Assembly: GCF_000165425.1 (NCBI RefSeq)
Contig: NW_001799035.1
Location: forward strand, 62,001 to 126,000
DNA length: 64,000 nt
Direction of reading: 5' to 3'
Source of the DNA: Paramecium tetraurelia
Taxonomy: Eukaryota; Ciliophora; Oligohymenophorea; Peniculida; Parameciidae
Below the pieces are notes generated by a model. The model worked only from the letters and a program-made list of their open reading frames with translations, was not told the origin of the DNA and ran no database searches. Below, piece after piece: positions 37,950 through 50,290 of this stretch. Every line of letters starts with the position of its first letter. Position 1 is the stretch's first letter. A program made the position numbers and the translations under genes.

Positions 37950-38918
37950 TCACGATAATTGTTCAATCTTCTTCACCTTCTCTTAATATCTCTTTAAGAA
38001 ATGACACGATTTATTTATTTATTCCAAAACTTAAATGTACTCTTCCTTCTATTATTATTTATTCAACAATTCGCATAAAATAATTAGATTCGATAGACAA
38101 ACTTCAATTTCTTGACGGTCTGAAAATTGCTCGTTGTCAATTATCAGCGTTTTCACTTTTTACCCTAATTCAAAAGCCTCTTCAAATTTATTTTGACTAA
38201 AATGCTTATTTGAGAATATCATACTGAATTAGACAGGTGATCATCAAATTCATCAATTTTGAAGAATCTCCAAATCTATCCTTGGTCTCCTAGATTGATT
38301 TATATGCCTATTCTGGTTATCCATTGTATAACTAGAGAGAAATATAACACTATGTACATTTAGATATATTTAAGCAAGATAAGTCAGGATGTCTTCATCA
38401 TCAAATCTTCTGAGATCTAGTAAAGTGGATTCTGCCAAGTCAAATCTTCTTCCTCTTAGATATATCATAAATTAGAGAAATAGCAATTCCTATTAAAATG
38501 CATCTTTTGGCATATCCAATTAAAGTGCATATTGTGCTTCACATGAATTCACAGACATATATGCACATATGATTTAAATCATTTTCTAATTTTATTGAGG
38601 AATGATGTCTTTAAGTTTTTTCAATACATCTTCAATTTGTTTTCTATCCTCATCTACAGTAGTATCTGATTTCTGTTATTCAATTAGTGGACCCATAAAT
38701 CTGCTGACAATATCTGTGATCTCCAACAATTTGGAAGATGGTTTCTTTGTTAATCGTATGGTTTTTGGTTTCAATTCTCTAGCTGCAATTAATGCTCTTG
38801 AAACCAAAAAGTAATAGTAATCATCATCATGGTCATTTTATTACCATATTTCCAACACTTTATTAAAATTTCCTAAAAAGAATGCTATCTTGGCTTAAAG
38901 AAGTATTTGTTATTCCAT
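37950..38918 (-). CDS. COPE: coatomer epsilon subunit (epsilon-COP)
   Basis: Start 38916-38918, TGA 37950-37952; introns 38332-38357 and 38197-38224; 304 aa, near the usual 300-310. TPR-like helices throughout: QAKIAFFLGNFNKVLEIWQQ, FLVSRALIAARELKP, LRGRRFDLAESTLLDLRRFD, EDILTYLAQIYLN, QAYKSIQETKDRFGDSSKLM, QNKFEEAFELGQKVKTL. The order and the RFDLAESTLLDLRRFDDED segment match epsilon-COP (LDLARKELKRMQDLDED in animals). It is part of COPI, which coats Golgi-to-ER vesicles. Convergent with the PHD gene. Confidence 0.75.
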
Positions 38919-39626
38919 CCAATACACGTAAATACTAATTAAAATATTTATTAATATTTCATTTGATATAAATACTTAACTCAAAATTATGTTTGAGATA
39001 ACAATATATTCTTAAATTATAAATACTTCATTATAAATTCATTTACTTTATTCTCATTTTTTTGTTTTATGTCTTTGTTTAAATGTAATGATTTTATTAT
39101 ACTAAGATTATTTGATCTTAAAATTTTATCTCATTCAATTGAACATAGAAAATCAAAGTTTTTGTCTAATTTTCTGTTTTGATACATTTACTTCTTTCAT
39201 ATACTTTCTATATTGATAATTATGATACCATAAATTTAAGAATTTTCTTAGTTAATTGCATAATCATTTCATTTATAGGTTGCAATACAATTAGCAATTT
39301 CGCTTCCTTAGAGATTCCTCAATTTAGCAAGTAACTATCCTCATTTTCTAAATAAATAATTGTAAGTAAATATAAATTCTAGATGTTTATTAAATAAAAT
39401 ATTTAATGAAATCCCATAATATTTTAGAATTATATTAGTATTAATTTATTATAAACTGATTACTTAAATTTGCATGAGAACCGTATACCTTTCATGTGCA
39501 TTTTGTTATCATGTAAGTTTGCAGGTACTCTAAATCAATCTTAATTATTACTATCGATAATATTTATGCAATTATTATATTATCATAAATAATTAAAATA
39601 TACTATATATATATGAAGTAATGTTT
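38919..39626. other. intergenic, AT-rich, no gene seen
   Basis: 708 bases, very AT-rich, with the epsilon-COP promoter at its left edge and the 3' flank of the SET gene at its right. No frame or structure of interest. Confidence 0.5.
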
Positions 39627-41435
39627 TCATTGTTTGAGAATCTAACTTAAGTATTTTTTCAGGATTATCCTATATGTATACTGATATTAGGATGACTCAT
39701 GAGAACCAGAAGTGTATTCCAGTCTTTCTGGATCTAATAGTATATCTTTAGCCAATTATAGTAATATAATATTGTGCTGAATGATTCTTTGTTTTTCCAA
39801 TCTATAAACCAAAGCAAAATACTCATCATAATCTAATTTTTAATCCTTTAATAAGAGATCACCTTTAGAAAGATCTTCTTTGAACTCAGCTTTAAATTCC
39901 TGCAGTAACTAGATAGATTTTGCCAACCCTAGGAATATGAGAACTCTTAACCTTTCAATTCAGTCTAAATATTAATGATGTTCAACACGCTCTGAGGATC
40001 ATAGCAATCTCGGTTCTCACTTCTACAACCTATTTTAAATATTACTCGTTAATAGCCTTGGCAAGTTTAAGCAAATTAAAAGGGAACTCAGTGTATTTTA
40101 GTTTAATTGATAAATATTGTTTCTAAAATATTCTGCTCACTCCACTTTTTAATAAGTCTGCAGTTTTGATTCTCAAATAGACATGATCATATTTATTTTT
40201 TTCTAAGGCAATTCCATATCTTAATAATAGCTCTCTATTTGATAGTCTTCCATAGTTAAAGTAGACCTGAGATCCCTTTTTAAAATTCTCAGTCTTTTAA
40301 GAGTTTATACAAAAGTAGTCAAAATCTTCATCCTCTTTCCAATTTATTATCTTCTTTGCTACATTCCGAGCACGTCCATTTGACTGCTGTTAGTAACCCA
40401 TAACTTGTTGGTAAACATAATCCCTAAGGATTTCATATGTTTACTCCAATAATTCCTTTTAAGTAGTCCATTCTATGATTTGATCTGCAATAAAGTAATC
40501 AAGATCTGATTCATCTTGATCTAGGTCTAGAGAGTTATCTGAATCCGAGGAGGATTAAACACTTTATAGTTCTTCATCAGCATAGAAGCCTTAATCTCTT
40601 TAATTTTTTCCATTCTTCTTTGATCTATATTTTCTATTATTGAATTCGTTCTATTTATTTTTATCATCTTCAGATAAGAGAGTGATGTGCACATCAACAC
40701 ATTCATGATTGAAGAATTCACAAAAGGGCACCATACTTTTGTATTTTAAATTATGTCCAAAATCTCTGGTATATAAGTTGGTATACGCCCATTAGAATTC
40801 CTCTTCATTTGTATTCAATATCTTTTTGAATGTTAATAAGGTCTATTCATATTCTTCCCTCTTTTTGTGTACTTTACGGATTAAATTTTCATCTTACAAT
40901 AATTTCAATTTCTCTTCTGGCCAAAATAGTAACATGTTAACATCTTTGGGTAGTTACTCAATAAATCTATAGTATTTGGATCTTATTCCTTCCCTTTTAT
41001 TAATAATCAAAAATGCTATGATTGCATGTTCTTCCCCATCTTCATGATCCAAGAAAAATTCTCTGTGTTTAAAAAAGAAGGCTCTCTGACTTGATTCAAA
41101 AGCAGTTTGACTGCTGATTATCAATTGGCGGGGAACTTTGACTAAAAGATAATTAGCTGGGATATTTTCTGTGGCTGTTCCCTATTTACAACAACTCATT
41201 ATTACCTATCAAACCTCGATAGGGCAAACCGTTCTTTAGATAGAAGGTTGCTAAACTCACATCCTATAGTTTCACTCCTTACTCAATATAATCTATTTGA
41301 TATTGTGTTTTTTTATTTTGAGGCAAAGTGGTGCAATTTTCATCCTTTTAATAGATGCCTTTTTCCTTAGAATTAAATTATTAGTCATACTCTCTAATGC
41401 ATTTTGCCAATCGAAAACCTTTTTGGATAATTCAT
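39627..41435 (-). CDS. SET-domain (SETD3/Rubisco-LSMT-like) methyltransferase, copy A
   Basis: Start 41433-41435, TGA 39627-39629; introns 41394-41418, 41182-41205, 40023-40045 and 39929-39951; about 570 aa. SET features are KNGLPYRGLI, ENIPANYLLVKVPRQLIISS, MVPFCEFFNHE (catalytic region, usually NH), then GSQVYFNYGRLSNRELLLRY. A substrate-binding-like C-terminus reads KLDYDEYFALVYRLEKQRII. An acidic insert (SSSDSDNSLDLDQDESDLDY) splits the SET core. The family methylates Lys or His of proteins such as actin. One surplus base remains after splicing, near 41181, where intron 2 meets GTATENIP. Paralogue of copy B just upstream. Confidence 0.75.
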
Positions 41436-41468
41436 AATATAATTTATATTAACACTAAAATTAACATC

Positions 41469-41600
41469 TCATTTAGGTAAATAAAGAGCATATTTCATCT
41501 GTTCAAAATATTTCTTTAAGATAATACGATTTGTTTCGCAATAATCGAAATCAAATTATGTTTTTTCAGTGGCTTATTCAAATGGCACTCCATCTAGCAT
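41469..41600 (-). CDS. possible 43-aa open frame between the SET genes
   Basis: MLDGVPFEQATEKTQFDFDY... ending KYALYLPK and TGA at 41469-41471. Protein-like composition, no domain. It could be a lost 5' exon of SET copy A or a tiny gene; weakly supported. Confidence 0.2.
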
Positions 41601-41647
41601 TCTGTCAATAACAACAATACAGATTTTAATAAGACTATTGTGAGTTA

Positions 41648-43695
41648 TCAAAATTACTTAATATTGTGATGATAAATTCTCTGTCTTTCCAATCTATAAA
41701 TAACAGCAAAGTATTCATGATATCCTAATGTGTTGTCATGCAATAATTTCTCGTTGTCTTCTAATTTATCAGAAAACTTAGAAATTTCTTCAACTAATAT
41801 TTCTAAGGCTAATTGTAATGCTTTTCTTTCTAATTTTAGATCTTAGATCTTGAAAAAAGAATCCAAAGAATGTACATTGAAAGTCCTATGTAAAGTATTG
41901 AGGATATGATTACCAATAGATTGATTTGCAAAACACAATGAAATCTAGAGGGAAGGTAGTATGCTTTAATTTGAATTTTTTGAATTTGCTTATTTGATAT
42001 TTATGGACCAACCAGATGGCTTCATTGCTTTATAGATATTTCAAATATTCGATTCTCAAATGCACATGATCATATTTATTATATTCTAATGACATTCCAT
42101 ATCTCATGAGCATCATTCTATTGGACAGTCTGCCATAACAAAAATAAACCTAAGCTCCCTTGTCAAATTGATCCTTGCTCGATGCTTTCATGACAAACCT
42201 ATCAAACTTATCCTTCTCCCACACCTATTTATAATATTCGCAATCGGGATCTAAAGGTTGAGATAGAATTTGTTCAACGGTGTCCATGGATTGATTTTGT
42301 CCCTTGGCTCTTTTTTATTGGAAATAACTGGTTTGATAGATTGGTTATTTCATGACATCCTTCTGAAAGGCGTACAAGTTGTTTCTGTAAGTGTTGCAGG
42401 TTAGTTAGATTCTTTTGACATCTTCTCTGGCCATAAAGTAAGCCTTGCCTCCAGTGATGTACTCTTAGATAGACTTATCCAATTTAGCGAACATCTATCC
42501 GATAAAGAAGATGGAATAGTTATCTCCATAATCGATGTTTTAGAATACAAATGTCTTGCAATCTCGAGACAAGAGGAACACTTCTCTTTGAAGATTCAAC
42601 TTGATATTAAAATCCTTCCTCATTTTGATTTATTGATCCTGCAAATCTTTGATTCTCTTATTGAATTCCTCTTCTTCCTCATTTTCTAATTGTTTGATAT
42701 CGAAAGTCTTGCTGAATTCCTCATAAAATTTCTACGTTGATTATTCACTAAAATCATCGAAATTAAACTCTTTGAATTACTCATAGGTGTCAGTCACATA
42801 TTCCGAATCACTAATCTCATCTTCAGAATGATAGGAACCCTCAGAGGATGTGATTGATAATTCTTCGTCTTCTTTCAATTCTTTGACTTGAGTTTATTCA
42901 CTCTCTTCACTCTTATGAGGATTGTCAGCATTGTATTCAAAATCATAGAATACATCTGTGCATTCATGATTAAACAGTTCGCAAAAAGGCACCATAGTCA
43001 CATAGGCTAAGTACTTGCCGAAACATCTGGTGACGAGATGTGTGTAGACCCATCTGGCATTTTCTAAGGTGACAGTTTCTGGTTTGAAGTGTTGTGGATA
43101 TTTATCAGTGATGCATTTGAGAGTTTCGTATTCAAGTAAGAATTCTGAGTATTGTTTTCTGGCCAATTTGATTAGTTTTTCATCATCCAACAACTCTTGT
43201 TCTTCGTGACTCCAAAAAACGAGGTAATCGATGTCTCGAGGCAAATTAGATATTAGTAGATGCCATTCAGATTCAGGACCTCTCTGATATTCATACAAGA
43301 TAAATGCCATTAATTGATGATCTTCCCATGAGGATTGGAACTAATTGCTAAAGTATTGTGGGTGGTCAATAAACATCTGTTTCAGAGGGGATTCAAATGC
43401 ATGTCTTGTAGTTAGTAGCAAATCCCTTGGCACTGAGACTAGGGTTTCATTTGACAAGATCTTCTCAGAGGCTAAATCATGGAATAATTGGAATACCAAC
43501 GAGACCTGGATATTTTAGACCATTTTTGGTTTAGAAGATCGCATACTTAACTTTATTGATCTACACACCTTTCGAAGTCAATATGTCGATGTAATCTTGC
43601 AATTGTTTCGGTGTTTCAGGAACGACTGCATTGGGATCAGATTTGCGCAAACCTTTGACTTTGCGAAATCGTTTGCCTATACTGTGTCTTTTCAT
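41648..43695 (-). CDS. SET-domain (SETD3/Rubisco-LSMT-like) methyltransferase, copy B
   Basis: Start 43693-43695 (MKRHSIGKRFRKVKGLRKSD), TGA 41648-41650; introns 43472-43496 (25 nt, same position and phase as an intron of copy A) and 41886-41913; 664 aa. Core: NGLKYPGLVASEKI, NETLVSVPRDLLLTTR, ENARWVYTHLVTRCFGKYLA, MVPFCELFNHECTDVFYDFE. A long Glu-rich insert (residues about 215-300) is followed by KGAQVYFCYGRLSNRMMLMR and GYHEYFAVIYRLERQRI. Both copies split SET with acidic inserts. It is protein methyltransferase-like and probably cytosolic. The exon sum is exact here, unlike copy A. Confidence 0.85.
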
Positions 43696-43729
43696 GATTA
43701 ATATTTTATTTAATTAAATAAGAATTCAA

Positions 43730-44801
43730 ATGAGATCATCGGAGTAGCAAATAACAACTCTTTTGATTGAAGGTTCAAACAAACAAGGACAATTGGGCAT
43801 AACCCAGTAGCAAACCGAATTGAAGGAACACAATTATGGTGTCAAAATATTAAACATTGCTTGTGGAGGGTACTTTACACTTCTGCTTTTGGAAACCTAG
43901 CAGTGTTGTCTTTTGGGTTAATGATCAATGCTAATTAGGTTTTAACATCACTAAACTGATAGACATCCCAAAGGTAGAATTAATAGCATGTGGATAATGG
44001 CATATGGTAATAAGAACAAACAATGGAATGTATATATGGGGCAACAATGATGATGGTCAATTGGGTCTAGGAGATTACGAGCCAAGGAACGAACCAGAAC
44101 AACTCGAAATCCCTTTAGGTAACGTCGTTTGTGGTTCTTATCACACCTTGATTTATCAATCTGATTTCCTTTACTCTTTTGGAAGAGGCAACAAAGGACA
44201 ACTATTGGTGAATAAAGATAAAAGTTGTGTGCCAATCAAGATTGAACACTAGAATATAAAATTCGTGGCAGCAGGAGATTATTAGACATTCATCTATTCA
44301 AATTAGTTAACCTTGAATGGCAAGGTGCTTCACTATAATGGAATAATTAAATAATTAGCCTGCAATACTGATTACTCTGCAATTGTCACACCCGATGGTA
44401 TAGCTGTCTTTTGGGATAAATCCAATACTATCAAACATCATTTTAACAATGTAGAACAAGTGTCCATGTTTGGTTCTCGTTGTTATCTATTAAAAAAGGA
44501 TGGATCTGTAGAGTTGTTGGATGGTACTATAATAACGAAATAAATAATTAAGTCAATCCACACAGGTGAATAACACTCACTCTTTGTTTTATTACAAAAT
44601 TCATTCGATTCGATTGTGAATGAAACTCTACTTCTTAGTGATCATCGGGATGTGCAATCCTTATAATAGGAGAGTAGAAATTATTTGTTTTATGAGAGGA
44701 AGATTGCAGAACTCTAATTATCTTTGGCTAAGAAAGACAAATAAATTGTGCAATTGTAAAGTGAGTTAAATGCTTTAAAAAATAATTTCAATGTTTAATG
44801 A
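43730..44801 (+). CDS. RCC1-repeat protein
   Basis: Start 43730 (MRSSEQQITTLLIEGSNKQG), TGA 44799-44801, about 356 aa. RCC1 blades: NIACGGYFTLLLLE, VNDQCQLGFNI, IACGQWHMVIRTNNGMYIWG, NNDDGQLGLGDYEPRNEPEQ, VVCGSYHTLIYQSDFLYSFG and RGNKGQLLVN. Later blades are weaker, and a C-terminal coiled coil follows (ERKIAELQLSLAKKDKQIVQ). The frame changes by one base at about 43891-43901, between FTLLLLET and SSVVFWVND. Without the shift the blade spacing would be lost, because both blades have 24 residues from ACG to QLG only if one base is skipped. Ends 17 nt from the convergent Rab gene. Confidence 0.75.
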
Positions 44802-44818
44802 GCATAAATTTATTAGAT

Positions 44819-45563
44819 TCAACAACAGGCCTTAGTTTAGACTTTCTCCGACTCTTAGTTTTTTTGGTTCTCTAATTTTACATTATTTGCTTGAATGTTT
44901 AAATATCATACATTGATTTGGGTTGTTCATTACAGAATTTACCATTTAAGATGTTTCTGTCCCTGGCAATGTCGCTGCAATTTATTTAAATAATAATTCG
45001 ACATTGTTCCCAGTCTTTGCACTTACCTCTATGAAATGAGCATCACATTCTTTTGCTAGATTCGCTCCTTCCTCAGTAGATATCACTCTTTCATTTAGTA
45101 CCTATTCTTTACCTATTATCCACATCGATCTTGTTTGCCACTATAAATATAATCACATCATTTCCTCTCTCCAAACGAACATCCGATATCCATCTTGTTA
45201 TGCTCGCAAATGAAGTTTTTACTACATAATTCGATACACCTACCTTCCACATCATAACACACTACTGCCACTGCACTGTCTCTTATGTAACTCGGAATTA
45301 ATGATCGAAATCTCTCTTACCCTGCAGTATCCCATAACTATAAACGTATCGTCCTATCCTCGTAGTACAGAGTCTTTGAAATAAAATCTATTCCCACTGT
45401 TGGCTTATTTTATAATTTAACTTTCTCTTACATGATCCTTCCCATCAAATGTATCAAACATAAACCGATTTATAATGGATGTCTTTCCCACTGATTAATC
45501 ACCCAAGAAAACCAATTTATATTTAGATAGTGGTGCTACCATTGAGCCTTTTGTGTCAGCCAT
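44819..45563 (-). CDS. Rab6-like small GTPase
   Basis: Start 45561-45563, TGA 44819-44821; introns 45404-45431, 45222-45243, 45088-45112 and 44890-44911; 215 aa. KYKLVFLGDQSVGKTSIINR (P-loop), VGIDFISKTLYYEDRTIRLQ (switch I/RabF), [27 protein letters not shown] (NKxD) and FIEVSAKTG. The C-terminus ends KACC, a double-Cys geranylgeranylation site that only appears after the last intron is removed. The [20 protein letters not shown] block is nearly identical to animal Rab6, which directs Golgi and retrograde traffic. The window also holds a TBC domain protein, the GAP class for Rabs. Confidence 0.93.
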
Positions 45564-45615
45564 CTCTTTATATTATTTAAATTTCTAATTTATCACTTAT
45601 ATACAAATTTGTATA

Positions 45616-47222
45616 TCATTTTTTTTCCTTTTTCCATTCATGTTCCTCCTTAAATAACACACCCAAGATAAATGCCACACAACAAAATCCGAATACAATC
45701 CAAAATACTCCATTATACCCTATTTTCGGTTCTCCAAATTTGTACAACAAGTATCCCAACATGTTTGATATACCTATCACAAAGAATAAACCTCCATAGA
45801 TAACAGGTCCTACCTACACATTAATATTTCAATTACTTTATGTCCAAATACTTTAGCACTAACTGCAGGATAGCATGACAATAGACCACCTTCACAAAAC
45901 ATTGTCAAACATAAAATTATAAAATATCCAGCATAACTATTATTAATGTATCCGATTGTAGCACTACAAATCAGATTAATCACTGAAATAACTAAAAAGA
46001 GTTTCTTAAACCCATATTTATCAAATAACACAGCCCACAAAAATCTTGATCCTCCATTACACACTGATTAAACAGATCCAAGAACAGTCAAACTTGAGTC
46101 ATCAATCCCAAGCTAAAATTATAGATCATTTAGAATTTACAGTTTAACCAAACACTTTGTAACAATTTGCCATCAATAACCCAAAAATAACTGAGCATAA
46201 AACCATGACTATCAAAAACCAAAAGGGTCTTGATTTGATTCCTTAACCTAGAGTCTCGCATTCTGCATGTAGTACTGTTGGATGATAATCAATTGATTTC
46301 TCATGATTTATTCCACTTGGTTTCTTGGTTCCATCACCCAAAACAGCTTAATATTCAAGATGAAGATCTCTTGGATATTTAATTAATAATGTGGCTATTA
46401 TTGTTAATATAAAATAGGATCTAAAATTATATATATAAAATTAGATACAATGCCATCATCTGAAACATGAAGGGGACATTTTGAAACACATCTTTGGAGA
46501 AGTATTTCTTGATTTTTCCATCTTCTTCAAATGGAATACTTGGCTCCTCATTATTTGGATTACAAATTGCCTTACACACAAAATTAAAAATAAATGCTCC
46601 AAATCCATATCCAGCAATAATCAAACCAGACACCAATCCTCTATTGAAAGGAAAGAATTTCCAACCACAAACTACACGTTTAATAATATCTTACTTATGG
46701 GTAACATATATACTAATCCAGATGGAATACCAACCATGAAACAATATATGAAGATGAATGCGTAAATATTGTTTATGAATGACAATATTAAAAAGGCCAG
46801 CGATATGATGCTGCCACCCAATCCAATCATCGTTTTGTATCCGATTCGTTGAGCCAATTTTACTCCAAACGAGAGGACAGAAAATAATCCAATTCCTAAT
46901 ATAGGAAATATGATCTAAAGTGTCGATTAGGTGACACTTGGATCCCTGTCTTTCATGTAAGCACCAACATATGGACCTAAATAAATAACTAATGCGTACT
47001 AATTCCACCCCAGAGATAAAATGTTCCAAGTACAAAGTGCAGAGCAATCCCTCCAATTAAACAAATAACACCCTAGATTTTGATACTCCTCAACTCCTTT
47101 GAAGTGTATTCTCGCAGGTGGTGTTCATCGCCATGATCATCTGCCTAACTTTCATGATGATGATGTTTATCAAACTCATGATCACTTTAAGCAGCTTACT
47201 GTGGTATTTCTTGCGGTTTCAT
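45616..47222 (-). CDS. major facilitator superfamily transporter (OFA/monocarboxylate-like)
   Basis: Start 47220-47222, TGA 45616-45618; introns 46989-47008 (20 nt, least certain), 46672-46694, 46421-46448, 46113-46140 and 45814-45836; 494 aa. A His/Asp-rich N-terminal tail (HEFDKHHHHESQADDHGDEH) precedes twelve likely membrane segments: GVICLIGGIALHFVLGTFYL, IGLGGSIISLAFLILSFINN, RGLVSGLIIAGYGFGAFIFN, FWFLIVMVLCSVIFGLLMAN, FILCLTMFCEGG-like and WIVFGFCCVAFILGVLF. The loop GGSRFLWAVLFDKYGFKK is the MFS motif-A region of the second half. The layout resembles oxalate/formate or monocarboxylate carriers; the substrate cannot be told. Confidence 0.8.
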
Positions 47223-47390
47223 CAATAAAGATATATTAATTATTTAATGCTTAATCTATAGATATGTATAAAATCATAAATTTCACTTCACTGTGCTTTA
47301 TTCAAGTTCATTTATTCTTTATCTTTTTTCTTTATTATTGTTAATATTTCTCATTGATGCGTCATCTCACCAATTGTGCATAATAAAGCG

Positions 47391-47568
47391 TCATTCTATT
47401 GATAAATACAATGATTTACTTAAACCTATAATATAATCATCTTTGTCTACAAGGTCGTTTAAAAATACTTAATTTTAACTTAATGCATTTTCTATTCATC
47501 AAACCTCGATCTCTTACATTGAAGCACTGCTCTAAGAAGTCTTCATGTTCTTGCTATTTAGTGGTCAT
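47391..47568 (-). CDS. possible 51-aa protein
   Basis: MTTKQQEHEDFLEQCFNVRD at the start (47566-47568), one 22-nt intron (47447-47468), TGA at 47391-47393. Frames further left (NDALLCTIGEMTHQ) also look coding, so another intron may extend it. Function unknown. Confidence 0.35.
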
Positions 47569-48080
47569 ATTAATAAAAACGAATTAATTTAATATTAATA
47601 ATACCAAATGTAATGTAAAAATTGTAAATTCAATTGTAAAATGAAAAATAAATATGCATAAAATTGATTCTTTTACCTTTGTAAATAATTACAATACCAC
47701 ATACATTATTATTAAACTGTAACTTAATTTATCGGAATTGAGGGATGCTAACTATAATTGGTATATTAAGGTGACTGAATTAGAATTATTTAATTTTTAT
47801 TTAATTTAATTGAAAATATTCTCTGAATGAAAATTATTTGAACCTAAATCCATATGTATATTAATACCATTAAATTTTAATATAGACCTTTAAATTTCTA
47901 TACTAAAAAATGAGCTACCATATTGGTATAAAATTAGTGAGTCAAATTAAAAATTGAAAGGGTATGTTATTTTTAATAATGGTATTATTCTAAATGATGT
48001 AGAATATGCGATTTGTCTTGTAATAGAATCAAATTCATAATCGAGTTGTATTTATTAAAATCTACTAATTAGTTTATAAA
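47569..48080. other. intergenic, AT-rich, no gene seen
   Basis: About 510 bases between divergent genes; only AT-rich sequence, presumably both promoters. Confidence 0.5.
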
Positions 48081-50154
48081 ATGTTTAATAATGATTATTC
48101 TTGTACATATATTGATCACTTAAACGATCCCATTTAAGGCTTTTGCTTAAACTCAGACTGTTAATGTTCTCAAAAGTAGTTCTGTTTGAAGTGTATTCAG
48201 GAAGAAGATAAACACTCAAAACATAAGGAGGATTGCAAAGGTTTCAATGAAATTCTTGGTTTAATAACAAAAAATATTGCCACTTTCTCCAATCTATATA
48301 AAGAATTAGAGGGCTTATTTATAGAAGTTAGAGCAATTTATGATAAATAATTAAAAGAAATAGATGCTACTAAGAACAAATTTATTACTCTCTAGTAGAT
48401 GCTTGAAGAATAGAACTATTAGGAATTAAGAGAAAGTTCTAATTTATCAATGTTAAGATTTATGTATTCATTGACTTGGAATAACAAATTTGGATTAAAC
48501 AATTCCTATAGTATACTTTATTTTATAGCATATAGAAAGTGAACTATTGATCTAAGATCCAAGATTTAAGAACCTCAAACTGCTATTAACTTCATTCGAG
48601 TAACTGAAAAATTAAACTCCAAATAATGGTGGCAATTCCTTTTTATGTGTCCAATAGTAGGGTCCTGATCTAGAGATGTCATACTTGAATCAATCTTAAC
48701 AATTATTTGAAATAGGTATACTTTCAAAGATATTCGATAGGATTACAATATATGCAAGAACATGAATGGGATAAAGCCGATTAGGTATTTAAGAGAAGTA
48801 TAGATAGAAATTAACAGGATTATAAGACTCTTTTCTTTTACAGTATTTTTGATAATAATTTAGGTTGGGTCTTAATTGAATTGAATAAATGCTAAGAAGC
48901 TTAGTCGTTACTAGAATAATCTCTTGAATTGAATAGAAATCTATCTATTGATTTACTTAACTGGTGCGGATGGGAAAAAAATACATCATTTAATTCAGTC
49001 TTAACCATTGCTTAAGCATATGCCTTAGAATTGAACGATAATTAAGAAAAGGCGATTCTGCTTTATGATTAAGCAATAAATTATGATAAAAGACAGACAT
49101 GTGCATATGCAAGAAAAGGTTCAATATAATTGATATTATTTAGCTACTCTTTTAGTAAAGTTCAAAATATATGATGCAGCTCTAGAAACCTTAAACGAGG
49201 GTTTAAAAATCACATATAATAAGGCCTTTATACATTATTGTAAAGGTATTGATTTTTGAAGATCAATAGGAATTGCACTATTTGAGAGCCAGCAACTAAA
49301 TGAAGCATTAAATTCTTTTAAGATAGCCTCATAATTTGATCCAAACTTCGGTTTGAACAATTTTAATGTTGGTACAAAATTTCATCTTTATTTAGGGAAC
49401 ATATTAAGAACTTAACAAAAGCTTTAAGATGCTCTCATATATATGGATTCAGCAATAAAAAGTGATCCAAATCTTCTCAAGGCATATACTGGCAAAAGTC
49501 ATATAGATTCTTATTTAAATTAGGTTTGATTCTATGTGAGATGAAAAAGTATGATCTGGCTTTAGATTGTTTAGAGGAAGTATTAAAAATAAATCCAAAT
49601 TATGAAAAAGCATACCATTTAAGAGGTATGATGACATGCTATAATAGGAAATTGTCTAAAATAATAAAGAAAATTCTAGGAAGCAATTTAATAACTAGAT
49701 AAGGCCATAGCTTTAGATAATAAATATGTGAATGCATATACACTAAAAGGTATTTTATTAAACTAACTTTAAGGAAATTGCTTAAGTTAATTGAAGTAAT
49801 ATAGTAAAGCTTTGTAATGTTATGACTAAGCTTTATAAATTGATAAGTAATGCATAGAAGTGTATATAAATAAAGGCATTCTATTACAGGATTTAAAAAA
49901 ATTTAAAGAAGCAATTGAATAATATGATTTAGCATTACGAATAGATCCTAATTGTCCTTTGGCTTATAAAAATAAGGGTAAAAATGTCAGTTTTATGATT
50001 AGGTGTTATTTTAGAAACTATGAAGAAGTTTGAAGAAGCAATAATATGTTATTAATTAGCAATTGAGTTAGGAGATGCTGATTCTGATCAAATCAAAAAG
50101 TGGATTGGTTCGATTAAAGTCAAGAAGGGAATATCATGGATTTTTGGATATTGA
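48081..50154 (+). CDS. B-box-like zinc finger plus TPR-repeat protein
   Basis: Start 48081, TGA 50152-50154; nine introns of 22-26 nt (48511-48535, 48716-48740, 49119-49143, 49246-49269, 49372-49395, 49498-49523, 49626-49647, 49750-49773, 49978-50002); 617 aa. The N-terminal Cys/His finger reads GFCLNSDCQCSQKQFCLKCI then HSKHKEDCKGF. A helical linker follows. From residue about 290, TPR units carry motifs such as EKAILLYDQAINYDKRQTCA, DAALETLNEGLKI, KYDLALDCLEEVLKINPNYE and KFKEAIEQYDLALRIDPNCP. TPR stacks bind other proteins. Most introns sit after the same Lys-Gly step at the end of a TPR helix, so introns and repeats were duplicated together. Confidence 0.8.
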
Positions 50155-50290
50155 TGTTCTTATTAAATTATATAAAATTAAGACCTATTCTTGAACGAGT
50201 AACAATTGGTCGTTTACCATTGACTAAATTCACAATTACAAGAATCATTTAAATTATGGAAATGTTTTTATAGATTATATTATAAATATT

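Noticed and set aside
42894-43310. A stand-alone 138-aa protein in the SET region
   Set aside because: It is only the standard-code fragment of SET copy B; with TAA/TAG as Gln the frame runs on in both directions.
46980-47020. Frameshift in the first membrane segment of the MFS transporter
   Set aside because: A 20-nt intron (46989-47008) makes the exon sum exact; kept as the least certain intron rather than a break.
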